Positions 21,624 to 32,727 of a stretch of DNA of 64,000 bases are shown piece by piece (position 1 is the stretch's first letter; every line of letters starts with the position of its first letter). The position numbers and the translations under genes were made by a program. The stretch is from contig JAYKKT010000076.1 in the NCBI GenBank assembly GCA_036023115.1, positions 496,001 through 560,000 of the forward strand, given 5' to 3'. Below the pieces are notes generated by a model that did no database searches, was not told where the DNA came from, and worked only from the letters and a program-made list of their open reading frames with translations. This DNA is from Brasenia schreberi (lineage: Eukaryota; Streptophyta; Magnoliopsida; Nymphaeales; Cabombaceae).

Positions 21624-22175
21624 TGTAGACGCGCGAAAATCCCCACGCCTCTTCGCCTTTTCTGGGCTTGGAGTGGATCCTCTTGTGCGTCTAAGGCCTA
21701 TTTATATAAACAGGGCGTGTCAGCTAGCTTACCTAAGCTAGCGAAGATATATTTTAAACTGACTTCTAATCGTGGTGACTGTGAGCAAGTGAGCTCTTGT
21801 CGTCGCAGACCTTCTTTCACCGATGCGCAAGGGTCAGTCTGTACGCTTTGCAAAAATCGAGTTTTTGGGATAGAAAGCCTATGAAGCGGTTCGAGGTATC
21901 TAATTCGGGTCTTTTAGATGTGATTGCAGATTTTAGATCATGTGGATTTGCATGTGCCTAAGTCTTTACTTTTATCCCTTTATGGGCCACCTAGTTTGTG
22001 TGTTATGAACACTCCACTACATGGGCGAATTCGAGCGGGGCTTGCTTTGATGCAATATGCGTCCTACCTCGTGGAATGGCATAGATGCAATGCAAACTCA
22101 CGCTACTCCAAAGGGAAAACCCGAATGTAAAGACAATGCCGAAGGGAAATAACCGAAGGGAAATAACCGAAGGGA
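21624..22175 (-). mobile_element. U5-side LTR fragment joined to M2 pol
   Basis: It starts TGTAGACGCGCG and has mimic and H1 at 21713-21742, with a damaged H2 near 21814-21831. It proceeds to repeated GAAGGGAAATAACC units. At 22176-22180 (AATGA) it passes directly into pol sequence of M2. The normal partner sequence in other LTRs is AAATGACTTG, and in pol it is AATGAATGCTAAC. The junction is a deletion that removed the rest of the LTR together with the M2 RT core, RNase H and integrase. Confidence 0.75.
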
Positions 22176-22735
22176 AATGATGCTAACCTTTCAGTTTCAT
22201 GCAAACATGCGCCTATTTTGATGGATTTGGGATTGGAATCATCCCCTAGGTTCACCTCTATGAAATCTCCTCCTACTGATTGGGAAGGTCTTTCAAAATC
22301 GAGAATTTTATGAAATTCTGGGAGCTCAGAAGTGGGATCTTCCTCAAGGGGATCCGCTTCTGGGCTTCGATCATTCTCGTGGGCTATAGACCCGAGGGAA
22401 TTTGATGCATGGTTTTCAAAAAGACCTAGTTTTGTACTTAGATTTTCAAGTGATTTCGAAATTTTTGGTCTAGCTATGCAGACGACGTTTCCTTCGAAAT
22501 CCTTTTCTTTTGCCAAAGTCCTACCAGGAGCAGCTATGTACAAAATCTTTTTGGTATTTTCCAAATTTTCAATTTTTTTGGGTTTTTGTAAAACAAGAAC
22601 TTTGGGAATTATACAAAGCACTCTATTTTCGAGTTTTTGTTTTTCCATTGTTTTTGGTTTTTCTTGTTTTTCAATTTTTTTGATTTTAAGCTTTTCAAAT
22701 GTTTTTGTATTTTTAGAAAAGGGATCTTCCATCAT
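22176..22735 (-). pseudogene. pol: M2 pol N-terminal region (linker before RT)
   Basis: Read on the minus strand, the sequence starts MMEDPFSKNTKTFEKLKIKK after an acceptor-like site and runs through a lysine-rich linker (VLVLQKPKKIENLENTKK, LYIAAPGRTLAKEKDFEGN). It reaches FIEVNLGDDSN and IGACLHETE, just before the RT domain. It ends at the deletion junction. M1 carries the same region intact (37500-37080). Confidence 0.8.
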
Positions 22736-22737
22736 AC

Positions 22738-22755
22738 CTACAAAGGGAAAACACT
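22738..22755 (-). promoter_or_regulatory. Conserved splice-acceptor-like site in M2
   Basis: In sense the site reads GTGTTTTCCCTTTGTAG followed by GTATGATGGAAG, between the gag-pro stop and the pol ATG. Confidence 0.5.
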
Positions 22756-22756
22756 A

Positions 22757-25639
22757 CGGGTTAGACTCGGAATAGGAGATCTAAATCGTAGGTCTCTTCT
22801 AAGACAGGTTCCGGGGCACCCTTGACCCAGGTGGTCATAGGGGGTGGCTCCGACGGTATTCGGGGAGTATAGCCGATCCCATATCGGCTTGGATTGGCCC
22901 TAGGAAGGATGGGCTCTAGGAGACCCTAGTTCTGTGCCCCTAGACTCTTGTAGGGCATGTAGCCCATGTTCAACAACATGTTCCACGACTTTCTATTTTT
23001 TGAAAAGGCGTGGTACAAGTCGTGGTCCTGGAACATGCTGTCGTCCATATTGTGCTCATAAGACCTCTTGTCTAGGGGCTTTGGAAATAGGGAACGCTTG
23101 GGTTTTCTAAGAAGGGTTAAGATCGGGAGGGGGCCTGCTTTGGGCGGCCCCTTCACACACACAACCTTCCTAGGGTTGTTTAACACGAGCCTGGGCGGCT
23201 CGATCACAATTTACCCCAGGTTAGCCTCATGGGCCTGGGAGCTTGATAAACAAGGGGAGTTTATGATCCCCTGAAGCTGTGGGTGACTCTCACCTAGGAT
23301 CACTACGACCTGGTCCCTAAAAGGGATCTTGACACACCTGTGGAAGGTGGATGGCACAACGCACAAGCTGTGTATCCAGGGTCTTCCCAGCAACAAGTTA
23401 TAATGGGGGTGGATGTCCAAGACATAGAACACCCCCGTGTGTTCGATCCCTCCCGTTTCCATTGGGAGTTCGATGGATCCTAAAGGTCTAGACGCATTCC
23501 CATCGTATCTAGTAATAACGATGGGGCTTGGGTTCACTGAAGTCAAGGTAACTCCGATTTTATACGCCACATGAAGTGGAAGGATGTTGAGCCCTCCTCC
23601 ACCATCAACTAGGCACCTGTCCAGAGAGTGGTTGTTTAGAACCACTTCGATATGCAGGGCCTATTGTGGGATTCGTAGGGTCTATCTACATCATCTTCCG
23701 AGAAAGTGATGGGCGATTTTGCTCCTAATAAAGCCACTTGTGCAGACAAGGATTCCGGACTTATGTTCGAATCAACCTTGGCCCTTTCTAGAATTTTCTC
23801 TAATACAAGTCTATGCCTAGGCGAGGTTTGTATGAGCTCTAGGATAGACATGTGAATAGGAATCTATGAAAGGTGGTTTTCGAAGTCCTAAGGATTTGGG
23901 ATGACTTTGTCCTTATCTGCTTTTGGCAGAACACTAGGGATACATGATTTTGAGGGGCCAGGCACACTGACCACCTTTTTAGCACCTTGAAGGTGCGGGG
24001 GTTGATAGATCCTCCCGGATCTAGTCACTTCTCCCACGACCAGCCTAGGGTTTGCGCTAAATTTGGCTCTAAGGATAAGCTGAGGAGAACCTTGGATTTT
24101 CAAAACTGGTTTTGCCGGGGATTCCACTTTTGGTGGTCCCCGAATGACGACTTGGGCGGGCTTTTTGTATAATACAAGAGTGGGCGCACAAGTGGGTCGA
24201 CCAGGCTCTGGTTTTTGCACTAGTTCCTTAGAAATGGTGAGGGTACATAACTCCTTTCCTTTCCCACTACCACTGGCGTGTTTGAGAAAGGGTTCTTTGA
24301 AGATAGCTTGAGGTGGCTCAGGTTCCGCAGTGACCTGGAGCCGGCCTTCTGCTATCAGGTTCTCAATTTTATTTAAAAGGGAGAAACAACGTTTGGTATC
24401 ATGGCCTTTTAGCCGATGATACTTACAAAATCAGTTTAAATACCCCCCTTTGGAGGTGACTCCTTCGGGCATTTCAGAGAGTTCTATCATGCCCTGGGCA
24501 AGTAGGAGGTCTAGGACCTCCGACACAGGTTGCCCCAGCGGTGTATACTCTCGTTTTTCAACTGGTTTTTGAAAGGTTCGCTCCCTTTTGTTTTCTAGTT
24601 TTTCAAAATTTTTGGAAGTGCCTGCCACGCCTGAATCCACCCGAACATTGGCGATCATATGGGGCTTTGCCCCTTTGTCCATCGTGGGTAGCCCGTATAT
24701 GATGGGCTTTTCCAAGCGGGTTTTAGAAACGGCACTTCCTTTCCATAAGTGATCGTATGTCCCTTTTCGCAAGTTGGTTTCGAAAAGGGAGGCTTTTTTT
24801 ATCAACTTATGGAAAGTTGAGATCTCATGGAGCGAGAGAAGGGTTTTTAACTTGCTTTTAAAGTTATCCAGGATGAGCATTACTGCGCATCCTTCGGATA
24901 TGGGCTCTCGCACTTGGCCCAAAAGCGACCTCTATCTTATAATGAAGGCATGTACGTCTTCGTTCATGCCTTGCTTTGTATCCCTTAAGGTATTCAGGGT
25001 TGGCGTGACTTCTACGTTGTGTGCAAATCTTTGCATGAAGCAGTTCGCTAACTCTTCAAAAGTAGCGAACTGGCTTAAGTCGTAGGAAGCCAGCCATTTG
25101 GTAGTTGTGCCTTTAAGGGATAAAGGGAACCAATACACCCATTTCATCGAGTCCTTTTTCTTCTTATGGGCTCGATGCAAGAAAAGCTGCAAGTGAAACC
25201 TAAGGTCTCCCATGCCGTCATACCGATGGAAGTTCGGTATTTCATCGTCACTGTCTGTTTCGTAATCCATAGGAAGGAAATCAAACAGGGCATAGCTTCT
25301 TTTCTCTTTATTCTACCCTTTCAGCAACTGTTGTAGGGCTTTACGATCCTTTTGTGTGAAGGACTCGTGGTATTGGTTGCCTTCCATTATGGAGGCCTCT
25401 TTGTGCTTCCGAGGTTTTTCAGATTTTTTCTTAGGCCTTTGTTCACCGTTTGATGAACACGAATCGCCTACTTCAGCCTCTTGGCTGAGAGCATCGATTT
25501 TGGCCTCAAACTCCCTTCTCAGGTCCTCGATCTCATCTAGTTTTATTTTGTTTTTGAAAATCCTCCTAGAGTGAGAACTTGATGTGCATGAGCCTTGGCT
25601 CGACACTTCACTTGGATTGGATTTTGACATGCTTTTCAA
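22757..25639 (-). pseudogene. gag-pro: M2 gag-pro, frameshifted
   Basis: From the ATG at 25639 (MKSMSKSNPSEVSSQGSC) the blocks are the N-terminal coiled-coil region, MEGNQYHESFTQKDRKALQQ, the capsid block FEELANCFMQRFAHNVEV, and IKKASLFETNLRKG. Then come a zinc-knuckle region near 24430-24400, a basic linker (23888-24220), and protease 23211-23645 with LVDGGGGLNILPLH as the active-site loop and NLLLGRPWIHS as the flap-side motif. The tail LLNMGYMPYKSLGAQ lies near 22970. At least six frameshifts or stops break it. One deletes a base beside the TAG seen in M0 and M1 (near 23663). Confidence 0.85.
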
Positions 25640-25748
25640 GCTTTTTCAAAATTTCCTAAGTACAAGCAAAGAAAACAAGTTAAAAACGACATGGGCCTTT
25701 ATTTTTACAAGCTCCTAGATTAAAAAAACTCGATTTTTGAAATGCTCA

Positions 25749-25768
25749 CGTCCCACCGGGCGTGCCAA
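25749..25768 (-). other. Primer-binding site of M2
   Basis: In sense it reads TTGGCACGCCCGGTGGGACG, immediately inside the LTR that starts at 25773. Confidence 0.8.
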
Positions 25769-25772
25769 TCTC

Positions 25773-26262
25773 TGTAGACGCGCGAAAAATCCCTGCCTCT
25801 CGCCTTTTCAGGGTTCGTAGCGAATCCTCTCGTGTGTCTAAGGCCTATTTATATAAATAGGGCGTGCCAGCTAGCTTACCTAAGCTAGCGAAGATATATT
25901 TTAAACTGACTTCTAATCGTGGCGACTGTGAGCAAGTGAGCTCTTGTCGTCGCAGACCTTCTTGCGCTGGTGCGCAAGGGTCGGTCTGTACGCTTTGAAA
26001 AATCGAGTTTTAGGGTATAGAAAGCCTACGAAGCGGTTCGAGGTGTTTAATTCGGGTCTTTTAGATACGATTGCAGATTTTAGATCACGTGGATTTGCAC
26101 ATGCCTAAGTCTTTCTTTTTATCCCTTGATGGGCCACCTAGTTTGTGTGTTATGAACACTCCACTACATGGGCGAATTTGAGCGGGAGTACGGGGCTTGC
26201 TTCGATGCAATATGCGTCCTACCTCGTGGTATGGCATAGATGCAATGCAAACTCACGCTACT
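25773..26262 (-). mobile_element. M2 5' LTR, first segment (U5)
   Basis: It runs from TGTAGACGCGCG at 25773 to CACGCTACT. It carries H1 at 25870-25889 and a perfect H2 at 25961-25978. The LTR is interrupted here and resumes at 30301-31473 and 44069-46017, giving a parent LTR of about 3.6 kb. Confidence 0.8.
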
Positions 26263-26754
26263 TGTAGACGCGCAAAAATCCCTATGCCTCCCTGTCTTTT
26301 CTGGGCTTGGAGTGGATCCTCTCGTGCGTTTAAGGCCTATTTATGTAAACAGGGCGTGCCAGCTAGCTTACCTAAGCTAGCGAAGATGTATTTTAAACTG
26401 ACTTCTAATCGTGGCGACTGTGAGCAAGTGAGCTCTTGTCGTCGCAGACCTTCTTGCGCTGGTGCGCAAGGGTCGGTCTGTACGCTTTGAAAAATCGAGT
26501 TTTAGGGTATAGAAAGCCTACGAAGCGGTTCGAGGTGTTTAATTCGGGTCTTTTAGATACGATTGCAGATTTTACATCACGTGGATTTGCACATGCCTAA
26601 GTCTTTCTTTTTATCCCTTGATGGGCCACCTAGTTTGTGTGTTATGAACACTCCACTACATGGGCGAATTTGAGCGGGAGTACGGGGCTTGCTTCGATGC
26701 AATATGCGTCCTACCTCGTGGTATGGCATAGATGCAATGCAAACTCACGCTACT
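26263..26754 (-). repeat. Hybrid 492-bp duplicate from unequal crossover
   Basis: Its start (GCGCAAAAATCCCTATGCC, GAAGATGTATTTT) matches the solo LTR at 26755. Its end (CTTGCGCTGGTGCGC, GAGCGGGAGTACGGGGC) matches the parent LTR at 25773-26262. The switch falls at about 26395-26440. It ends in the same CTACT that duplicates at the solo-LTR insertion. Confidence 0.8.
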
Positions 26755-27339
26755 TGTAGACGCGCAAAAATCCCTATGCCTCCCTGCCTTTTCTGGGCTT
26801 GGAGTGGATCCTCTCGTGCGTTTAAGGCCTATTTATGTAAACAGGGCGTGCCAGCTAGCTTACCTAAGCTAGCGAAGATGTATTTTAAACTGACTTCTAA
26901 TCGTGGCGACTGTGAGCAAGTGAGCTCTTGTTGTCGCAAACCTTCTTGCACCGATGCGCAAGGGTCAGTCTGTACGCTTTGCAAAAATCGAGTTTTTGGG
27001 ATAGAAAGCCTACGAAGCGGTTCGAGGTGTCTAATTCGGGTCTTTTTAGATGCGATTGCAGATTTTAGATCACGTGGATTTGCACGTGCCTAAGTCTTTC
27101 CTTTTATCCCTTTATGGGCCACCTAGTTTGTATGTTATGAACACTCCACTACATGGGCGAATTCGAGCGGGGCTTGCTTTGATGCAATATGCATCCTACC
27201 TCGTGGTGTTCCGTAGATGCAATGCAAACTCACGCTACTCCAAAGGGAAAACCCGAAATGTAAAGACAATACCGAAGGGAAATAACCGAAGGGAAATGAC
27301 TTGAAATGTAAATGCCGAAGGGAGATATGTATATAGAGT

Positions 27340-27960
27340 ATGTATATGGGCCCTTACTCGGGTCTTGCAAATAAGAGCGAAGGCTCAATGTGGGTCCATG
27401 CTTGAATTGAAAGACTTACACACACGACATGAAATTAAACCCAAATATAACTTGCAGTATGGCCTTGATTAAGGTCTTGGGAATAAGAGCGAAAGCTCAA
27501 TGTGTGTGAGTGCTTGAATTGAAGTACTACGCACACAACATGAAATTAAACCCAAATAGTATAACACGGCCCTTACTTGGGTCTTTCAAATAAGAGCGAA
27601 AGCTCAATGTGTGTGAGTGCTTGAATTGAAAGACTTACACACACGACATGAAATGAAACCCAAATAGTATAGGTCGGCCCTTACTTGGGTCTTTCAAATA
27701 AGAGCGAAGGCTCAATGTGTGTGAGTGCTTGAATTGAAAGACTTACACACACGACATGAAATGAAACCCAAATAGTATAGGTCAGCCCTTACTTGGGTCT
27801 TTCAAATAAGAGCGAAGGCTCAATGTGTGTGAGTGCTTGAATTGAAAGACTTACACACACGACATGAAATGAAACCCAAATAGTATAGGTCGGCCCTTAC
27901 TTGGGTCTTTCAAATAAGAGCGAAGGCTCAATGTGTGTGAGTGCTTGAATTGAAAGACAA
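27340..27960. repeat. 108-bp tandem repeats in the solo LTR
   Basis: The units start GCCCTTACTTGGGTCTTTCA (27677, 27785, 27893; period 108). They include GAGCGAAGGCTC, a hyphenated palindrome, and the GTGTGTGAG...CTTACACACAC dyad. Related arrays are at 30330-31060, 32090-32510 and 41240-41880 (period 110 in the last). Confidence 0.9.
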
Positions 27961-29089
27961 CACACCCAACTTAAGCAAAACCCTACAAAAATGAAAGTAT
28001 ATGTATATACTTATGTATTAGGGGCTGATTAGGCCCGTGTGTGTTCAAAATCGTGCACAACTAAGAGAGTGCACGTGTGTGGGTGTGCCAAGCCACGTTA
28101 TTACAAGCGGGGGGAGACTATGCTCCGTTATTACAACCCTGTATCGAATTGAATCTCAAGCAAGTATACAACTAAAGACCGAGTTAGGCACTTACTAATA
28201 GCTGGTCCAAAGATGCCTTGCTTGAGCGTGGGCTTGGCCTTCGCCTTGGGCTGCAAAAGGGAGCTCCGCGAGGTTGAACGGCAAGGGGAGGTGCTGGCCG
28301 GATGTCCTTGGTGCGCGGGAGAGGCGCCTTGAAGGTGGCCGGCTACTAGGGACGGGTTGTTTTTGGTGTGTTGGGTAAAAGGACCTAAGTAGGGTCACTA
28401 AGGATAGGGTTTAGTTTTAAGGTAGGTTGTGCAAAGGGTGAACCTAAGGGAAGGTCTAACGGATCACCTAGGGTTGGCGGGTTGCTATGGTGGCCGGATG
28501 AAATGACAGTCGGTTGGAGTGGCCGACTAGGGGGACTTAGTGGTGGCGGGCAGTTAGAGTGGCTAGGAATGGTATAAGGTAGGGGAACTAGCTAGGAGAT
28601 GGGGCCAGGTGGTAGTGGGTGTAGTAGGTGTATTGGGGTGATAGGGGCGGGTTTTAGGAAATCGGATAGGGTGGCCGAATGAAGCTAAGGTCTCTAGGTG
28701 GTGGCGGGTAGCTAGGGTGGCTACGGGTTTGGCTGAGTGGGGCTGGTGGCAGCAAGTGGAAGGGTTGGTGTTAGGGTGATATGGGAGTGGATTAGGCGGC
28801 TGAGAGTGGAGAGGGAGTGAAGAAGGAGTAAGATAGAATGTAGGGTGCTTACCGGGTGAAGAGATGGTGGCGGGTAGAAAGGAGTCAGCCGGATGATGGT
28901 GGTGGTGGTGGCACTCGGCTGGAAGGTAGTGGTGCAAGTGGTGGTGGGACGTGGAGCAGGTGGTGGTGGGATGTGGAGCAGGTGGAGATTCGGTTGAGCT
29001 GGGGAAGTGGAGGACCCGGCTGGGAAGGTGGGGCTGCTAGATGATGAAACCCGCCCCCAAGGGGGGGGGTATATAGGGCTGGGTTAGGT

Positions 29090-29460
29090 CGGTTAGAGCT
29101 GGGTTTGGGGTAGTGGTTAGGTGGTTTAGGTAGGGTGGTATGATGATAAGGTGGGCTGGAAAGGGTAGGGCCAGATATTTTAGATACAAGTGGTTTGGGT
29201 AGGTTGTGGGCTAGGGGTGGTTTAGAGGTTTAGGGTTTAGTTAGGTGAGTTGGTTCTAGGGTGAGGTTTAGTGAGCTAGGTTAGGTGATTAGACTAGGAT
29301 TAGGCTAGGTTTAGGGAAATTAACCTAGGATTAGGGAAGTGGGTTAGGTGATTAGGTTGGGATTAGGCCGAGATTAGGGAAGTGGGTTAGGTGATTAGGC
29401 TCAGATTAGGGCCGGATTAGGGTGGAAGGCTAGGATTAGGTGTTTTTGGTTAGGTTTAGG
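29090..29460. repeat. G-rich TTAGG-like block of the solo LTR
   Basis: Degenerate short units such as GGTTTAGGGTTTAG, GATTAGGCTAGGATTAGGG and GGTTAGGTGATTAGG recur through 370 bp. Equivalent blocks lie at about 42840-43230 and 44820-45190. They are telomere-like in composition but not ordered telomeric arrays. Confidence 0.75.
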
Positions 29461-30300
29461 TGAAGGAGCTCCCTTTGCATGGCCCATAGACCTTAACCAC
29501 ATCATGTTGGTGCAGCCCTAGGTTAGGTTTTGGCTAATTACAAGCTTAAACCCACTTAATTAGGCTAACCCACATGATTAACCCCAAACTTGACACACAA
29601 GTCAAGCTTAATTACAACACACACTTGATCTTACACCCCCACTCTCTCTCATGCCCATAATCCCACGTGAAATTCAAGTGGGCCCCACCTCCATTTATGA
29701 GAAGGTGATGTGGGCCATGGGTATGGATATTGGATTGGATTTTTGAATCCAAATCCAAATCCAAGTCCATACATGGGTTTGGATTGGGATCTGGATATAT
29801 ATGGTCCAGATCCGATCCAAACTGAACTCTGACTCCTTCGAGCTGTGTTCGAAACGGACGGTTTGTGCGGAGCCTGATAGCATCAGTACTCCGTCTTCGT
29901 TGGGTCTTCGCCAACATGATCGTCTACCTCTGTTTTCGCCTTCCGGAGATGATTTCAAATGATGTTTTTATGATAACAGGGTCTTGGACGTTCGACATCC
30001 TGGGGGTGTGGATTTGATACAAGAGTTGTTGTGCCGGGCTCGACATGTGCTCCAGTTTCGGGCTCTTCTTATCTTTCCTGGTCCTGTCTGGATTAGGCCG
30101 AAGCTGCTTCGGGGTTTCAAAAACATGTTTAAAAAGGTTTTCAAATGCCACATTATATATTTTTGAAAGATAAAGTTTAAAATATATATACAGGGTTGTC
30201 TGGAAGGCTCCTGGGTTTCCAGACTCAAAATGGCCCTTTGGGGCTGCTTTTACAAAACCAGATGGATTTGAGAAATTCGTGGGATTTCGGGGTGTTTACA

Positions 30301-31473
30301 CTACTCCAAAGGGAGATATGTATATATGGTATATACGTGCCCTTACTTGGGCCTTGCAAATAAGAGCGAAGGCTCAATGTGGGTGCGTGCTTGAATTGAA
30401 AGACTTACACACACGACATGAAATGAAAATCAAATATAACTTGCAGTATGGCCTTGATTAAGGTCTTGGGAATGAGAGTGAAAGCTCAATGTGTGTGAGT
30501 GCTTGAATTGAAGTACTACGCACACAACATGAAATTAAACCCAAATAGTATAACACGGCCCTTACTTGGGTCTTTCAAATAAGAGCGAAGGCTCAATGTG
30601 TGTGAGTGCTTGAATTGAAAGACTTACACACACGACATGAAATGAAAGCCCAAATAGTATAACACGGCCCTTACTTGGGTCTTTCAAATAAGAGCGAAGG
30701 CTCAATGTGTGTGAGTGCTTGAATTGAAAGACTTACACACACGACATGAAATGAAAGCCCAAATAGTATAACACGGCCCTTACTTGGGTCTTTCAAATAA
30801 GAGCGAAGGCTCAATGTGTGTGAGTGCTTGAATTGAAAGACTTACACACACGACATGAAATGAAAGCCCAAATAGTATAACACGGCCCTTACTTGGGTCT
30901 TTCAAAAAAGAGCGAATGCTCAATGTGTGTGAGTGCTTGAATTGAAAGACTTACACACACGACATGAAATGAAAGCCCAAATAGTATAACACGGCCCTTA
31001 CTTGGGTCTTTCAAATAAGAGGGAAGGCTCAATGTGTGTGAGTGCTTGAATTGAAAGACAATACACCCCACTTAAGCAAAACCCTACGAAAATTAAAGTA
31101 TATATATCTACACCTATGTATTAGGGGCTGATTAGGCCCGTGTGTGTTCAAAATCGTGCACAACTAAGAGAGTGCACATGTGTGGGTGTGCCAAGCCACG
31201 TTATTACAAGCTGGGGGAGACTATGCTCCGTTATTACAACCCCGTATCAAATTGAATCTTAAGCAAGTATACAACTAAGGACCGAGTTAGGCACTTACTA
31301 ATAGCTGGTCCGAAGAAGCCTTGCTTGAGAGCGGGCTTGGCCTTCGCCTTGGGCTGCAAGAGGGAGCTCTGCGGATTGAACAGCAAGGGGGTGCTGGCTG
31401 GGTGCCTTGGTGCGCGGAAGAGGAGCCTTGAAGGTGGCCGGCTACGTGGGATGGGCTGGTTTCGTATGTAGGG
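30301..31473 (-). mobile_element. M2 5' LTR, second segment
   Basis: It resumes the parent LTR at CTACTCCAAAGGGAG after the solo LTR. It contains repeat units around 30330-31060 and ends at TAGGG, where M1 inserted. Confidence 0.8.
31469..31473. repeat. Target-site duplication TAGGG, left copy for M1
   Basis: Matches 44069-44073. The flanks on either side belong to the same parent LTR. Confidence 0.93.
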
Positions 31474-32685
31474 TGTAGACGCGCGAAAATCCCCGCCTCT
31501 TCGCCTCTTTCGGGGGCTTGGAGTGGATCTTGTCGTGCGTCTAAGGCCTATGTATACAAATAGGGCGTGCCAGCTAGCTTACTTAAGCTAGCGAAGATAT
31601 ATTTAACACTGACTTCTAAACGTGGCGACTGTGAGCAAGTAAGCTCTTGTCGTCGCAGACCTTCTTGCACCGATGCGCAAGGGTCAGTCTGTACGCTTTT
31701 GCAAAAATCAAGTTTTGGGGAGAAAGTCTACGAAGCGATTCGAGGTGTCTATTTCGGGTCTTTAGGATGCGATTGCATATTTTAGATCACGTGGATTTGC
31801 ACGTGCCTAAGTCTTTTCTTTTATCCCTTTTCGGGCCACCTAGTTTGTGTGTTATGAACACTCCACTACATGGGCGAATTCGAGCGGGGCTTGCTTTGAT
31901 GCAATATGCGTCCTACCTCGTGGTATGGCGTAGATGCAATGCAAACTCACGCTACTCCAAAGGGAAAACCCGAAATTAAAGACAATACTGAAGGGGAAAT
32001 AACAGAAGGGGAAATAACAGAAGGGAAATAACCGAAGGGAAATAACCGAAGGGAAATAACCGAAGGGAGATATGTATATAGCTTATGTATATCAGCCCTT
32101 ACTCGGGTCTTGCAAATAAGAGCGAAGGCTCAATGTGGGTGCGTGCTTGAATTGAAAGACTTACACACACGACATGAAATTAAACCCAAATATAAATTGC
32201 AGTATGGCCTTGACTAAGGTCTTGGGAGTAAGAGCGAAGGCTCAATGTGTGTGAGAGTGCCTGAATTGAAATACTACACACACGACATAAATGAAACCCA
32301 AATATAACTGCAATAAGGCCTTTACTAAGGTCTTGGGAGTAAGAGCGAAGGCTCAATGTGTGTAAAAGTGCTTGAATTGAAGGACTAACTCACACGACAA
32401 GAAATAAAACCCAAATAGTATAGGTCGGCCCTTACTTGGGTCTTTCAACTAAGAGCGAAAGCTCAATGTGTGTGAGAGTGCTTGAATTGAAAGACTTACT
32501 CACACGACATGTTTTAAGAGGTTTTTAAAAGCCATATTATATGTTTTTGAAATATAAAGTTTAAAACATATATACAGGGTTGTCTGGAAGGCTCCTGGGT
32601 TTCCAAACTCAAAATGGCCCTTTGGGGCTGCTTTTACAAAACCAGATTTGTTTTAAGAAATTCGTGGGATTTCGGGGTGTTTACA
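31474..32685 (-). mobile_element. M1 3' LTR with a large internal deletion (1212 bp)
   Basis: It corresponds to 40652-44068 up to the repeat array, then jumps at ACATG (32507-32511) to sequence matching 43891 onward. Roughly 2.2 kb are lost. ACATG-like sequence borders the break on both sides in the full LTR, pointing to a microhomology-mediated event. The U5 module is at 31563-31681. Confidence 0.9.
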
Positions 32686-32700
32686 GATGCCCCTCTTTGG
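32686..32700 (-). other. Polypurine tract of M1
   Basis: In sense it reads CCAAAGAGGGGCATC, directly before the 3' LTR. A near-perfect dyad (about 32702-32727) lies immediately upstream in sense. Confidence 0.9.
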
Positions 32701-32727
32701 CCTTGTCCAAATCGATTTGGATAAGGG

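Larger units (their letters stand above)
26755..30300 (-). mobile_element. Solo LTR (3546 bp), target duplication CTACT
   Basis: It runs from TGTAGACGCGCAAA to GGGGTGTTTACA and is flanked by CTACT (26750-26754 and 30301-30305). It contains every LTR sub-region: the U5 module, GAAGGGAAATAACC units, an array of 108-bp repeats (about 27340-27960), GC-rich sequence 28190-29040, a G-rich TTAGG-like block 29090-29460, GGATTTGG dyads 29730-29830, and the U3 end. It lacks any interior, so it formed by LTR-LTR recombination. Its short frames, including histidine and proline runs at 28563-28937, read repeats. Confidence 0.9.

Noticed and set aside
27340..27960. CRISPR-like array of regularly spaced repeats
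   Set aside because: Units are contiguous 108-bp tandem repeats without unique spacers, inside a plant LTR.
28195..28937. Histidine- and proline-rich ORFs in the LTR GC-rich block
   Set aside because: They overlap on several frames, do not keep the same reading in the other LTRs, and derive from GTGG-type repeats.
29090..29460. Interstitial telomere
   Set aside because: Units are irregular mixtures of GGTTAGG, GATTAGG and TTTAGGG without a fixed period, and occur at the same place in several LTRs.
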